Positions 32,694-42,131 of a stretch of 64,000 nucleotides of DNA are shown here, piece by piece (the stretch's first letter is position 1; the number at the start of each line of letters is the position of its first letter). Made by a program: the position numbers and the translations under genes. The stretch lies in contig OZ248435.1 of assembly GCA_965234335.1 (NCBI GenBank), positions 62,001 through 126,000 on the forward strand, read 5' to 3'. Source of the stretch: Leadbetterella lacustris. GTDB lineage: Bacteria > Bacteroidota > Bacteroidia > Cytophagales > Spirosomataceae. The notes beneath the pieces are model-generated. The model had not been told where the DNA came from. It saw only the letters and a program-made list of their open reading frames with translations, and did no database searches.

Positions 32694-33603
32694 GGAACAA
32701 AAAACTGAATTAATTGTCATTCTGGGACCAACGGCCTCTGGGAAAACGGAATTGGCCATTAATCTTGCCTATCAGTTGAAAGGCGAAATAATTAGTGCCG
32801 ATAGTCGGCAAGTGTATAAAAATATGGATGTTGGCACGGGTAAAGATTTGGCAGAATACACAAAAGACGGTGTGGAAATTCCTTACCATTTGATTGATAC
32901 CTGTGAAGCGGGCGAAAAATACAATGTGGCCAGATTTCAAACTGATTTCGCTGAGGTTTTTGAACAAATAAAATCAAGAGATAACCTTCCTATACTTTGT
33001 GGTGGCACTGGGCTATACATACAGTCCGTTATTTCTGATTTTTGGAAGATGCAAGTACCACTTAATCAAAATTTAAGGGTAGAATTGGAAACCTTTAGCA
33101 ATGAGCATATCTTTGATAACTTCTCTAATTTTTTGACGGATTATAAGTTTTCAAGCAGAAAAAGGCTGATTAGGCATATAGAGATAAATGATTTTTTATT
33201 GAAGAATTCTGAATTTGCTAAATCAGAATTCACAAAACTGGAATACAAGATTTTTGGCTTAAATCCAGCTTTGGAAACAAGGAGGGAACGAATTTCTATC
33301 AGACTTAACGACAGATTTGAAAAGCAAGGAATGATTGCCGAAGTTCAGAATTTGTTGGATTCAGGTGTAAGTGCTGATGTGCTGGAATATTATGGCTTGG
33401 AATATAAATACATCAGTTATTTTTTAAAAAATGAAATGAGTTTTGGACAAATGTTTACAAAATTGGAAACTGAAATTCATCGTTTCGCCAAACGTCAGAT
33501 GACTTTTTTTAGAAGTATGGAAAATAAAGGGATAGAAATAAATTGGATTCCTGACAGTTTAAGTAAGGAGGGGAAATTAAATTATGTTTTGGAGAATTTT
33601 TAA
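32683..33603 (+). CDS. miaA: tRNA dimethylallyltransferase MiaA
   Basis: 306 residues, normal length. P-loop LGPTASGKTELAINLA (about 13-28), DSRQVYKNMDVGTGK, HLIDTCEAGEKYNVARFQ, GGTGLYIQSV and a C-terminal block ending HRFAKRQMTFFR are all typical. It transfers dimethylallyl to A37 of tRNAs reading UNN codons. Overlaps the upstream gene. Confidence 0.95.
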   Translation: MNFKEQKTELIVILGPTASGKTELAINLAYQLKGEIISADSRQVYKNMDVGTGKDLAEYTKDGVEIPYHLIDTCEAGEKYNVARFQTDFAEVFEQIKSRDNLPILCGGTGLYIQSVISDFWKMQVPLNQNLRVELETFSNEHIFDNFSNFLTDYKFSSRKRLIRHIEINDFLLKNSEFAKSEFTKLEYKIFGLNPALETRRERISIRLNDRFEKQGMIAEVQNLLDSGVSADVLEYYGLEYKYISYFLKNEMSFGQMFTKLETEIHRFAKRQMTFFRSMENKGIEINWIPDSLSKEGKLNYVLENF

Positions 33604-33613
33604 GCGATAACGT

Positions 33614-35134
33614 ATGACTTTACGATTTGTCATAGTTTTATTTTTACTATCCAATTTGGTTTTTGGACAGAAAAGCGTATGCTTATTTTCTAGTAAACCA
33701 GAAAACAAAGATACCGAAAAACTATTGATAGAGAAGTCTAAAGAATTCAATATCAAATTTTTAGAAGCTGGTAATCTAGAGAATTTAAGTAAGTGTGGTG
33801 CTGTTTTTTTTCTGGATTTTGACGAATCTAAACTTTCGGTAAAAGAAAACTCAATCTTGATGTCTTATTTTAAAAATGGCGGTGGGGTGATTGGCACTTA
33901 CGATATTCAGGTAGGCAATAACAAAAGGATTTGGTTCGAACAGATGTTTGGAAAACTTGAAAATAAAGTGCCGGAGCGTAAGGATTTGGATATTATTCCT
34001 GTTCGTGATTTGGGAGAAATGGGTCTCTCTCCACTGTGGAAAATGAATGCCATATCGATTGTTCATCCCAAAGTTCCTAAATATCTCAAGCCTGTTTTAA
34101 TGAATTTAGAGGGTAAAACTATTTCTTGGTTTGGAGTTTCAGAATTTTCAAACAAGGTATATTACACTTCGTTGAAAATAGATACGCAAAGTCTTTATGA
34201 TCAGGACTTTTTAAAGTCTCTGTTTGGTGGTATTCTGTCTGTTATTTCTACCAAAAATGAAGTAAGTACCAGACTCGATATATTGCCAGAAACCACTGAT
34301 TTTAGAATTTTAAATTTGGCGAAAGGCTTTGATCAAGCAGGCGTTTTGGCTTATTTTTCATCTAAATATTGCCTTATTCTCACCCAAAATGGTGAATTGT
34401 TCAACTATCATACGCTCTCGAAAGAACTTATCTCTTTGGGTTTATTGGATTCACTCAAGGATGCTGTTGCTATCACCGCCGACCCAGAGTATGAAAGCAA
34501 TGGCTATTTTTACTTCTACTTCGGTGAAGAAAAAGCGACCGTGAAAAGAGTTAAAATGTTAAATCCGCAAAATGCCGAAATCGATGATTTTAGCTTGGAA
34601 TCGTCTCTTCCGGTTAATAATGTTTTTCTGAGCAAGAGTGATTCTGCGAACATGGGTATGCCCAAGTATTATCAAGGTAAGAAATTTAGCCTTTCTAAAG
34701 TTGACGGAATTGAAGTGGCGTCTTTGAATAATGACCAAGAAGTAATAGATATTGAGCCATTTGTGCTTTTTGAAAAAAAAGATTCTCTCCAAGGAATTGC
34801 ACAAAGAGAAAATGGAGAAATGTTGGTTTTGAGGAAAGATGGCCTAAACCTAGTGCAGTATAAATCAGAGAAAGATTTTCCTCCTTTTGTGTCTTTTGCT
34901 TTTAAAAATTTAAGTCCAAAAGCACCTTATAAAGTAGATTTTGAGGCAATTACAGACGATGTTTTTGATAAAGAGTGGGAAATTTTAGGTAAAAAATATA
35001 TGGGGAAAAAGGTCACTCACGTTTTTAAAATCGCGGGCGAGTACCCAATCAAATTAAAGGCGTATAATCAAAATGGTCAAGCTGACTATATCCTCAAAAC
35101 CGTAAAAATAGGAAAAGCCTCCATGCTTAAATGA
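33614..35134 (+). CDS. secreted ThuA-like / beta-propeller / PKD protein
   Basis: 506 residues. Signal peptide (LLSNLVFGQ). N-terminal ThuA-like (glutamine-amidotransferase fold) domain (about 20-215: FKNGGGVIGTYD, ISWFGVSEFSNKVYYTSL), a central sugar-dehydrogenase-like propeller (about 230-415), and a C-terminal PKD domain (KVTHVFKIAGEYPIKLKAYN). Full-size relatives in Bacteroidota combine ThuA, GSDH and PKD in about 1,000 residues. This one is about half that size and degenerate, so activity is doubtful. It starts 10 nt after miaA. Confidence 0.7.
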   Translation: MTLRFVIVLFLLSNLVFGQKSVCLFSSKPENKDTEKLLIEKSKEFNIKFLEAGNLENLSKCGAVFFLDFDESKLSVKENSILMSYFKNGGGVIGTYDIQVGNNKRIWFEQMFGKLENKVPERKDLDIIPVRDLGEMGLSPLWKMNAISIVHPKVPKYLKPVLMNLEGKTISWFGVSEFSNKVYYTSLKIDTQSLYDQDFLKSLFGGILSVISTKNEVSTRLDILPETTDFRILNLAKGFDQAGVLAYFSSKYCLILTQNGELFNYHTLSKELISLGLLDSLKDAVAITADPEYESNGYFYFYFGEEKATVKRVKMLNPQNAEIDDFSLESSLPVNNVFLSKSDSANMGMPKYYQGKKFSLSKVDGIEVASLNNDQEVIDIEPFVLFEKKDSLQGIAQRENGEMLVLRKDGLNLVQYKSEKDFPPFVSFAFKNLSPKAPYKVDFEAITDDVFDKEWEILGKKYMGKKVTHVFKIAGEYPIKLKAYNQNGQADYILKTVKIGKASMLK

Positions 35135-35142
35135 AGGCTTTC
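35113..35142. terminator. bidirectional terminator between convergent genes
   Basis: AAAAGCCTCCAT, 5-nt loop, ATGAAGGCTTT (one mismatch in the stem). It overlaps the stop codon of the plus-strand gene and serves the trxB gene on the other strand. Confidence 0.7.
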
Positions 35143-35162
35143 AATAGTTTTGAACGTCTTTC

Positions 35163-36101
35163 TTATTCGTGTTCTCCCAAGTATCTTTCTGCATCCAAAG
35201 CAGCCATGCAACCTGTTCCTGCTGCTGTAACAGCCTGACGATAAATTTTGTCTTGGGCGTCGCCACAAGCAAAGACACCTTCGATTTTGGTTTTGGTTGA
35301 GCCTTTTTCCACGATAATATATCCGGCTTCGTCTAATTGCAAGAAATCTTTGAAAATTCCAGTGTTAGGTTGGTGTCCAATAGCCACAAAGAATCCATCT
35401 ACGGCTATTTCGCTTGTTTCGCCAGTTTTGTTATTCTTGACTCTAACACCCGTAACGCCGTCTGTTCCCAACACTTCCTCGGTGTCGGTATTGAATAGTA
35501 TTTCTATGTTTGGCGTATTTTTAACCCTTGTTTGCATGATTTGCGAAGCCCTAAATTCATCTCTACGGACCAACATGGTCACTTTTTTGCAAAGTTTAGA
35601 TAGGTAATGTGCTTCTTCACATGCTGTATCTCCAGCACCCACAATAGCTACGTCTTTTCCTCTGTAGAAGAAACCGTCACACACCGCACAAGCCGATACA
35701 CCCATACCGTTCAGTCTTTGTTCGGATTCTAAGCCTAACCATTTTGCCGATGCACCAGTGGCTATTATTACTGCTTCGGCCGTTATTTCTATATTTTCGT
35801 CGATGATAACTTTATGTGCCAATGGAGTTGAAAAATCAACGCTTGTGGCCATACCGTAGCGATTATCCAATCCAAATCTTTCAGCTTGAATTCTCAAATC
35901 CTCCATCATTTGTGGTCCTTCGATGCCTTGAGGATAGCCTGGGAAGTTTTCAACATCATTGGTGATGGTCAATTGTCCACCTGGCTGCATACCTTGGTAC
36001 ATTACAGTTTTCAAACCCGCCCTGCCTGCATAAATGGCCGCTGTGTAACCTGCTGGACCCGAACCTAATATCAAAACCTGAACTTTTTCTTGTGTCATCA
36101 A
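35163..36101 (-). CDS. trxB: thioredoxin reductase
   Basis: 312 residues, normal length. FAD motif ILGSGPAGYTAAIYAGRA at the N-terminus, redox-active CAVC in VSACAVCDGFF (about residue 140), NADPH motif VGAGDTACEEAHYL, and the C-terminal FAD block GVFACGDAQDKIYRQAVTAA. NADPH-dependent reduction of thioredoxin in the cytosol. Confidence 0.96.
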   Translation of the reverse strand: MMTQEKVQVLILGSGPAGYTAAIYAGRAGLKTVMYQGMQPGGQLTITNDVENFPGYPQGIEGPQMMEDLRIQAERFGLDNRYGMATSVDFSTPLAHKVIIDENIEITAEAVIIATGASAKWLGLESEQRLNGMGVSACAVCDGFFYRGKDVAIVGAGDTACEEAHYLSKLCKKVTMLVRRDEFRASQIMQTRVKNTPNIEILFNTDTEEVLGTDGVTGVRVKNNKTGETSEIAVDGFFVAIGHQPNTGIFKDFLQLDEAGYIIVEKGSTKTKIEGVFACGDAQDKIYRQAVTAAGTGCMAALDAERYLGEHE

Positions 36102-36221
36102 TTATAATCTTTATTTAATAATGCATTTTAGAACTGCAAAGTTCGAGAATTGGCGTCTTATTTCCATGATATTTGTCACAGAGTAACGAATATATTACGA
36201 GTTTACTTAGGAATTCGTGGC

Positions 36222-38090
36222 TTATAAAATTTTCAACTCAATTCTGCGATTCAACTGACGATTGGCATCTGAGTCATTTTTAACTTTGGGTTGGGCTTCG
36301 CCATAGCCAATTGGCAACATTCTTTCGGCCGAAATTCCCTCGGTTTTTAGAAATTCTACCACGGCCATAGCTCGTTTTTTAGAAAGTTCTTTGTTGGTGA
36401 GTTCATTTCCGATGTCGTCAGTATGGCCTGATATTTCAACTTTCAAAGACACATTTTTTTGCAGCAATTCTTTGAGTTTTTTAAGTTCAATGTCAGACTC
36501 TTTTCGTAGAACAGCCGAACCACTATCAAAAAATATGTTTTCTAGCACTTCTTTTGTCTCTTTTTCTATTTTAGTAAGTAGAATATCCAACCTCTTGCCT
36601 TCGTCGTCTTTTGTGAAGTCAAACTTTAGGCTTTTGAAAAAATAGTTTGGAGTTTCTGCATACAAAACATATTCACCGTCACCCGGTAAAATAGCCATAT
36701 AGTCACCTGTGATAGGGTCAGAAAGGAATTTCGATATCTTTTCTCCAGTTATTTTATCGACCAATTCTATGGTAGTGTATAGTGGCTTTTGCGTTTTTTG
36801 GTCCAAAACAAAACCTTTTAAGTAGTGGGTACGGTCAATTTTGTCTGACAATTCTGAAGGTATAGAGAACTGATAAAGAGATACTTTTTCGTTTTTGTCC
36901 ACAGAATAAAATGCCTTTTTCCCGTCAGCCGATATAAAAAGGGAGAGTTCGTCATCTCCAGTGTTTATGGGGTAACCCATGTTTAGCACTTCATCTGCAA
37001 ATCCTCTTTTTATGCTGGTCAAGTAAATATCAAACTTTCCCATTCCTTCTTTTCCGTTTGACGAAAAAAACAAGGAGTATCCATTGGCGTGTATAAATGG
37101 CGAGACCTCATCATAGTTCGTATTGATGTTTTTACCTAAATTGAGAGCTTTTTTCCAATTGCCTTTTTCGTCTAATTCGCTCATCCAAAGGTCTTTTTTT
37201 CCAAAGCCAAAAGGTCTTTCTGAAGAGAAAAATAGCTTTGAGCCATCTGATGATAAACTTGGTTGAGAATCCCAGAAGTTTGAATTGATATTTGGCCCCA
37301 AGTTTTGTGGAATAGACCATTTATCGCCCTCTTTTTTTGTGATGAACAAATCGCAACTGCCAAAAGAGTCTCTTCCTTCACAGGATGTAAAAACCATTAT
37401 TTTCCCATCTGCCGATATGCTGCATGTGCCTTCATTGTAGGGCGTATTTATTTCTTTTGAAATACTCACAGGCTTAGACCAAATATTGTTTTTGTTTTCT
37501 GAAATATAAATATTTTCATCTTCAAGGTCATTTCTGGCCGTAAAAATAATTGTACTATTATCGGCAGTAAGTACTGGAAAATACTGTTTGTTTTTGAAAT
37601 TTAAAACATCTGTCAGCGGCTCGGGATTGATGTTGAGCGGTTTAGCTATGGCTTGAATTCCAAACTCTGCGGTCTTTATTTGTTTCTGTATCTGTTGATA
37701 AATAATGGAGTTTTTGTTGGTGTTTTTGAGAGATACGGTCAAGTATTTTTTGGCATCCTCAAATCGGTGATTTTCTAAAGCCCTTGAGCCCAAATAGGTG
37801 TAGGCTTGTACAAATCCAACCCCTGATGTGTCTTTTTCAATTACTTTAAGGTAAAATGCTGTTGCTTTTTTCTGATTTCGGAATGATTCGTGGATTTGGG
37901 CAATTCTGAAGTAGGCTTCCGTCTTACTTGAGTCTTTTTCTAAATATTTTTCAAAATTTTCCAAAGCGGAATCGTACTTTCTCTCCATGAAATCCTTTTT
38001 GGCTTTTTCAAATAAGATTAGTGTTTTTTTATCTTGAGCAAAAACACTCACTGAAATAAAAAGGAGTACAATAAAACTTTTACCGGTCAT
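36222..38090 (-). CDS. OmpA-family protein with TPR, PD40 and carboxypeptidase-regulatory domains
   Basis: 622 residues. Signal peptide (VSVFAQ), TPR-like helices (about 20-150), PD40 propeller (about 170-390; SADGKIMVFTSCEGRDSFG, DGSKLFFSSERPFGFGKKDL), carboxypeptidase-regulatory domain (about 405-490) and OmpA domain (about 505-622) with IFFDSGSAVL, SGHTDDIGNE and NRRIEL. The OmpA domain binds peptidoglycan. This is the intact counterpart of the truncated protein at 10325, but here no PorP/SprF gene is adjacent. Confidence 0.93.
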   Translation of the reverse strand: MTGKSFIVLLFISVSVFAQDKKTLILFEKAKKDFMERKYDSALENFEKYLEKDSSKTEAYFRIAQIHESFRNQKKATAFYLKVIEKDTSGVGFVQAYTYLGSRALENHRFEDAKKYLTVSLKNTNKNSIIYQQIQKQIKTAEFGIQAIAKPLNINPEPLTDVLNFKNKQYFPVLTADNSTIIFTARNDLEDENIYISENKNNIWSKPVSISKEINTPYNEGTCSISADGKIMVFTSCEGRDSFGSCDLFITKKEGDKWSIPQNLGPNINSNFWDSQPSLSSDGSKLFFSSERPFGFGKKDLWMSELDEKGNWKKALNLGKNINTNYDEVSPFIHANGYSLFFSSNGKEGMGKFDIYLTSIKRGFADEVLNMGYPINTGDDELSLFISADGKKAFYSVDKNEKVSLYQFSIPSELSDKIDRTHYLKGFVLDQKTQKPLYTTIELVDKITGEKISKFLSDPITGDYMAILPGDGEYVLYAETPNYFFKSLKFDFTKDDEGKRLDILLTKIEKETKEVLENIFFDSGSAVLRKESDIELKKLKELLQKNVSLKVEISGHTDDIGNELTNKELSKKRAMAVVEFLKTEGISAERMLPIGYGEAQPKVKNDSDANRQLNRRIELKIL

Positions 38091-38203
38091 TTTGAGATTT
38101 TTAATTACCGAAAATGTACAAAAATTAGTCCAACTGATAATTTACTACACTTTTTAGAAAACGTTGACATTTTGTTATTATTTTTGAATTTCGAATAGAA
38201 TAT

Positions 38204-38746
38204 ATGTTGAATTATTATTCCTTCTTCAAAGCCTTTCATATTATTGGTTTTGTTACTTGGTTTGCAGGCTTGTTTTACTTGGTCAGGATGTTCGTTTATC
38301 ATGCCGAAGCTGATCAGAAGCCAAAAGAGCTGCAAGCTGACTGGAGGGCCCAATTCACCCTCATGCAATGGAGAGTGTATAAGATTATTTCTACACCAGC
38401 CATGTTCATCACTTGGATTTTTGGGCTTTTGATGTTGGCAATCAATCCAGCAATTTTGGACCAAAGTTGGATTAAAATCAAATTACTACTACTTGTTTTG
38501 CTGGTCATTTATCATTTTTATTGTCGTTCTATTATAGTAAAGCAAGAAAAAAACGAGGACAAAACCAGTTCGTTTAATTATAGACTCTTAAACGAGCTTC
38601 CGACTTTGTTTTTGGTAGCCATTGTTTTGCTGGCTGTGGTTCGTGATTTCTTGGATTTTGTAAAGCTTTTTGGAGGTGTAATTGCTTTCGGCGTGTTGTT
38701 ATTTGTTTTTGCTAAACAATATAAAAAAAGAAGAGAGGCTAAATGA
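38204..38746 (+). CDS. hemJ: protoporphyrinogen IX oxidase HemJ
   Basis: 180 residues, four or five transmembrane helices. HemJ signature at the N-terminus (FFKAFHIIGFVTWFAGLFYL, then VRMFVYHAEA), including the conserved His, and LMQWRVYKIISTPAM further on. Catalyses the penultimate step of protoheme synthesis in the membrane. Its stop overlaps the start of the next gene by 4 nt. Confidence 0.92.
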   Translation: MLNYYSFFKAFHIIGFVTWFAGLFYLVRMFVYHAEADQKPKELQADWRAQFTLMQWRVYKIISTPAMFITWIFGLLMLAINPAILDQSWIKIKLLLLVLLVIYHFYCRSIIVKQEKNEDKTSSFNYRLLNELPTLFLVAIVLLAVVRDFLDFVKLFGGVIAFGVLLFVFAKQYKKRREAK

Positions 38747-40365
38747 AAAATTTGAGGTTACTGTTTGTGTTTGTTTTTTCTTCTTATGCTGCTTTTGCTC
38801 AGTTAACGACAAGTAAGTTGCCTATCTTTATTATTAATACTAAAGGTCAAACCATCGTAGACGAGCCAAAGATTTTGGCTGAGTTAAAAGTAGTTTATAA
38901 TGGTGAAGGGAAAGATAATAAATTGACCGATACAGAATATCACTACAACAGCTTTGTAGGAATTGAACACCGTGGCTCAAGTTCCCAAATGTTTCCTAAA
39001 AAGCCATTTGGAATTGAACTCAGAACCGAAAAAGGAGAGAATAATCCGTTGGCTTTGTGTGGTTTACCAAAAGAATCAGATTGGATTCTTTATGCTTCTT
39101 ATAACGAAAAGAGCTTGATGCACAACGTTTTAAGCATGAGTTTGGCTCGCCAAATGGGTATGAATGCCAGTAGAACAAAATATGTGGAGGTTGTAATAGA
39201 TAATCTTTATCAAGGCGTTTATGTTTTGATGGAAAAAATCAAAATAGACAAAAACCGAGTGGACATAGCTACTTTGAAACCAGAAGATACCGCAGGCGAC
39301 GAGCTGACTGGGGGCTATATTGTAAAAATTGATAAAAGTACAGGAACAAATTATGGAACTTTTAGGTCGAATTACACCAACACCAACGGTTTTGCCAATC
39401 AATATTTTTATCATTTACCCAAGACAATTAATGATACCCAGAGGAACTATATCAGGGCTTATATTCGTAAGTTTGAAGACGCTGTTTATGGCAAAGATTA
39501 TAAAGACGAACTGAACGGATATGCTCAATATGTGGATTTGAGTTCTTTTGCTAAAATGTTTATTATCAACGAAGTATCTCGAAACATTGATGGTTACAGA
39601 ATAAGTTCTTATTTCTACAAAGATAAAGACTCAAAAGGGGGGAAGTTGACAGCTAGTCCGCCTTGGGATTATGATATTTCTTATGGAAATGCCGATTATT
39701 GCCAAGGACAAAGATATGATTTGTGGGCCTATAAATTTAATGAAATATGTCCAAGAGATGGTCTCCAAGTGCCTGTTTTTTGGGAAAGGATGGTTTCCGA
39801 TCCGAAATTTATTGGTGAGCTTCGAAATGTATATTTTGAACAGCGAAAAAGAGGTGGAGTGCTTGATCATGATAGAATAGTCAAGGAAATAGACAATTTG
39901 AAGTTGAATTTGGGAGAAGCTGCTGTTAGAAATTTCCAGAAATGGCCCATAATTGGAACATACGTTTGGCCGAGCCCGCAGCCTGTGCCAGCCACGTGGG
40001 ATTTAGAATTAGTGGAGCTGAAAAACTGGATCTTCAATAGACTCACTTGGATGGATCGGAATTTTCCTGAGGAATTTGTGGTGACTTCTAACGAGTTACC
40101 TTCTGAAATTCTTCAGGTTACCGCATTTCCAAATCCTTTTGTTGACAAACTTCAAGTAAAGATTTCAAGCCAAAATACTCAAAAAGCCGAAGTGTCTTTT
40201 TCGGATATTACGGGAAGAGTTATTCTAAAAAAGGCTATTGAACTAGCCTCAGGCGAAAATTTCGTAGATTTCGACCAAATTCAGAACGTAAACGATTTTC
40301 TGTTTTTAAAAGTTAAAACTGCTTCAGGTGTGATGGAATTGAAGAAAGTGGTGAGGGTGAATTGA
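38743..40365 (+). CDS. CotH-kinase-like protein with T9SS type A sorting tail
   Basis: 540 residues. Signal peptide (SSYAAFAQ), CotH domain (about 25-430): EHRGSSSQMFPKKPFGIELR, DWILYASYNEKSLMHN, GVYVLMEKIKIDKNRVD, and the metal-binding PPWDYDISYGNADYC. The last ~75 residues (AFPNPFVDKLQVKI and onward) are a type A T9SS sorting domain, so the protein should be exported to the surface. CotH proteins can be atypical protein kinases; the target here is unknown. Coupled to hemJ by overlap, with no obvious functional link. Confidence 0.9.
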   Translation: MKNLRLLFVFVFSSYAAFAQLTTSKLPIFIINTKGQTIVDEPKILAELKVVYNGEGKDNKLTDTEYHYNSFVGIEHRGSSSQMFPKKPFGIELRTEKGENNPLALCGLPKESDWILYASYNEKSLMHNVLSMSLARQMGMNASRTKYVEVVIDNLYQGVYVLMEKIKIDKNRVDIATLKPEDTAGDELTGGYIVKIDKSTGTNYGTFRSNYTNTNGFANQYFYHLPKTINDTQRNYIRAYIRKFEDAVYGKDYKDELNGYAQYVDLSSFAKMFIINEVSRNIDGYRISSYFYKDKDSKGGKLTASPPWDYDISYGNADYCQGQRYDLWAYKFNEICPRDGLQVPVFWERMVSDPKFIGELRNVYFEQRKRGGVLDHDRIVKEIDNLKLNLGEAAVRNFQKWPIIGTYVWPSPQPVPATWDLELVELKNWIFNRLTWMDRNFPEEFVVTSNELPSEILQVTAFPNPFVDKLQVKISSQNTQKAEVSFSDITGRVILKKAIELASGENFVDFDQIQNVNDFLFLKVKTASGVMELKKVVRVN

Positions 40366-40381
40366 GTTTCAAAGGACTAAA

Positions 40382-40741
40382 TTATTGGGTGATTTTTCTT
40401 TTTATCCTCAATCCCGTAGTGTTCAAAACAGAGAAGTTCATATTCAGTTCTTCAAAATATTGAATAATAGTTTGAACTGATTGATTTATTCGCTCTTCTC
40501 TAATCGTTTCATTCAATCTAATCAGAAGAATTCCAAAATGCTCTAATTTTAGTCTGTAAGTGAGCTCTACAAAGTCTTTATCTTCAGTAATTAACAGGCA
40601 TTTGTGTTTACTTGAAATTCCCAATACTTCAATATCGCTAATTCCAGAGTTTGACTCCGAGATTGAAATAACTTCAAAGTTATTTTCCCTAAGTTTTTTT
40701 ATAATTCCAAAATCAACACTTTCATCGGCTATAATTTTCAT
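40382..40741 (-). CDS. DUF5615 PIN-like toxin
   Basis: 119 residues from ATG 40741 (an earlier in-frame ATG at 40771 overlaps the antitoxin and is less likely). MKIIADESVDFGIIKKLREN and LLITEDKDFVELTYR carry the acidic residues of the PIN-like DUF5615 family, partner of DUF433 antitoxins. Expected to be a type II toxin, presumably an RNase. Looks intact. Follows the antitoxin by 1 nt. Confidence 0.85.
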   Translation of the reverse strand: MKIIADESVDFGIIKKLRENNFEVISISESNSGISDIEVLGISSKHKCLLITEDKDFVELTYRLKLEHFGILLIRLNETIREERINQSVQTIIQYFEELNMNFSVLNTTGLRIKRKITQ

Positions 40742-40742
40742 T

Positions 40743-40973
40743 TTAAGATGCCAATGAAAATACAACTTCATTTTTTATTGACTCCGAAGCAAATTGCAAA
40801 CAGGCAAAAATGTCATTTTTGCTTATATTTGGATAGGCTTTCAAAATATCTTCTATGGTATCCCCAGAGGCTAATTTTTCAAGAATTAAGTCTACTGAAA
40901 TTCTGGTTTTGGAAATGACAGGTTTTCCAAACAATACATTTGGGTTTGATTCAATATGGGATTTCCAGTTCAT
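40743..40973 (-). CDS. DUF433 antitoxin
   Basis: 76 residues. The DUF433 pattern is clear: NPNVLFGKPVISKTRISVDL, ILEKLASGDTIEDILKAYPN, then the second helix-turn-helix element. DUF433 proteins bind DNA and neutralise DUF5615 partners. First gene of the module. Confidence 0.88.
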   Translation of the reverse strand: MNWKSHIESNPNVLFGKPVISKTRISVDLILEKLASGDTIEDILKAYPNISKNDIFACLQFASESIKNEVVFSLAS

Positions 40974-41018
40974 AAATTTTAAATTTTAAATATTTCAAAT
41001 AGAAAATAGTTCTTAGAC

Positions 41019-41597
41019 CTATCCTTCAATAATTTCAGCCATAACCAATTCTAAACCCACCAGTATATTTTTCCCATCTAACGTTTTGCCGAAAGGTATT
41101 GTTTCTGTTTTACCATTGAAATAAACCAAAGTTTCTTGAGTCTGTGGACTTACCAACCAAGCCAATTTTACTCCATTTTTAATCCATTTGGTCATTTTTT
41201 GCTTCAATTCTTTAATGTTATCAGTTTCAGATTGAAGTTCAATAATGAAATCTGGGACGATTTTTGGTATTGACTTTTTCTCTGAATCGCTCAACGAATC
41301 CCATCTTTTCCTAGAAATCCAAGCGACATCTGGGCCACGCATAGAATCGTCTGGTAGAAAAAAAGCTGAATTTGAATCGAAAACAATTCCAGCTTTATTT
41401 TTTTTATTCCAGCTATATATTTCAAAATTTAAACCACTGTTGAACGAGCTGGTTAGTGCATAAGTTGGCGACATAGTTATTAAAATTTGACCTTTTTCGT
41501 CTCTTTCAATATTCAATTCAGGATTTGCCAAACATAGAGCTATCAGTTCATCATTTGTGAACTTTCCTTCTTTTGGGATATTTAGAGGCAATACCAT
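41019..41597 (-). CDS. Uma2 family (DUF820) putative endonuclease
   Basis: 192 residues, PD-(D/E)xK fold: GPDVAWISRKRW, PDFIIELQSETDN (Asp/Glu) and the Lys in LKQKMTKWIKNG, followed by AWLVSPQTQETLVY. Uma2 proteins are abundant in cyanobacteria and Bacteroidota; their role is unclear, although restriction-like or toxin-like action is often suggested. It lies directly upstream of the DUF433/DUF5615 module on the same strand. Confidence 0.88.
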   Translation of the reverse strand: MVLPLNIPKEGKFTNDELIALCLANPELNIERDEKGQILITMSPTYALTSSFNSGLNFEIYSWNKKNKAGIVFDSNSAFFLPDDSMRGPDVAWISRKRWDSLSDSEKKSIPKIVPDFIIELQSETDNIKELKQKMTKWIKNGVKLAWLVSPQTQETLVYFNGKTETIPFGKTLDGKNILVGLELVMAEIIEG

Positions 41598-41648
41598 GTT
41601 GTTCTTTTTTTGTCAAAAATATAAAATATACTGTTTAATACCAAATGA

Positions 41649-42104
41649 CTAAATTCTCACCATCATTTTATGCGGAATCCCATCCTCTACATAATCTTCA
41701 TTGATACTTTCGAAACCAAATGATCCATAAAAGCTCTCCAGATAGGCTTGAGCACCTATTTTTATCGATTTTTGTCCAAATAGCTCTTGAACCTTCTCCA
41801 CAGATTTACCAAATATTTCTCTTCCATAACCTTCTCCTCGGCCTTTTGGTGAGGCTACTACTCTCCCGATGCTTAAGAAGCCCTGATAGTAAACGCTCTC
41901 GTTAAAAAGTCTGGTGTAAGCCATCAATTGATTTTTTTGATCAAAGCCCATGAAGTGTAATGCCTTTTGGTCTTTGTGATCGAGGTCTAGGAATATACAA
42001 TTTTGTTCCACCACAAAAACTTCCGACCTTAAAGCCAATATTTCATATAGTTCATCGACACTTAAATCACTAAATGCCTTACATTCTATCCTAAGATTAC
42101 CCAT
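41649..42104 (-). CDS. GNAT acetyltransferase, ElaA type
   Basis: 151 residues. ElaA signature LALRSEVFVVEQNC near the N-terminus, acetyl-CoA loop RVVASPKGRGEGYGREIF and AQAYLESFYGSFGFE. The substrate of ElaA is unknown. Divergent from the tatD-like gene, with a 27-bp gap. Confidence 0.9.
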   Translation of the reverse strand: MGNLRIECKAFSDLSVDELYEILALRSEVFVVEQNCIFLDLDHKDQKALHFMGFDQKNQLMAYTRLFNESVYYQGFLSIGRVVASPKGRGEGYGREIFGKSVEKVQELFGQKSIKIGAQAYLESFYGSFGFESINEDYVEDGIPHKMMVRI

Positions 42105-42131
42105 TATTGTTATTTTTGTGAAAAAATTAAT

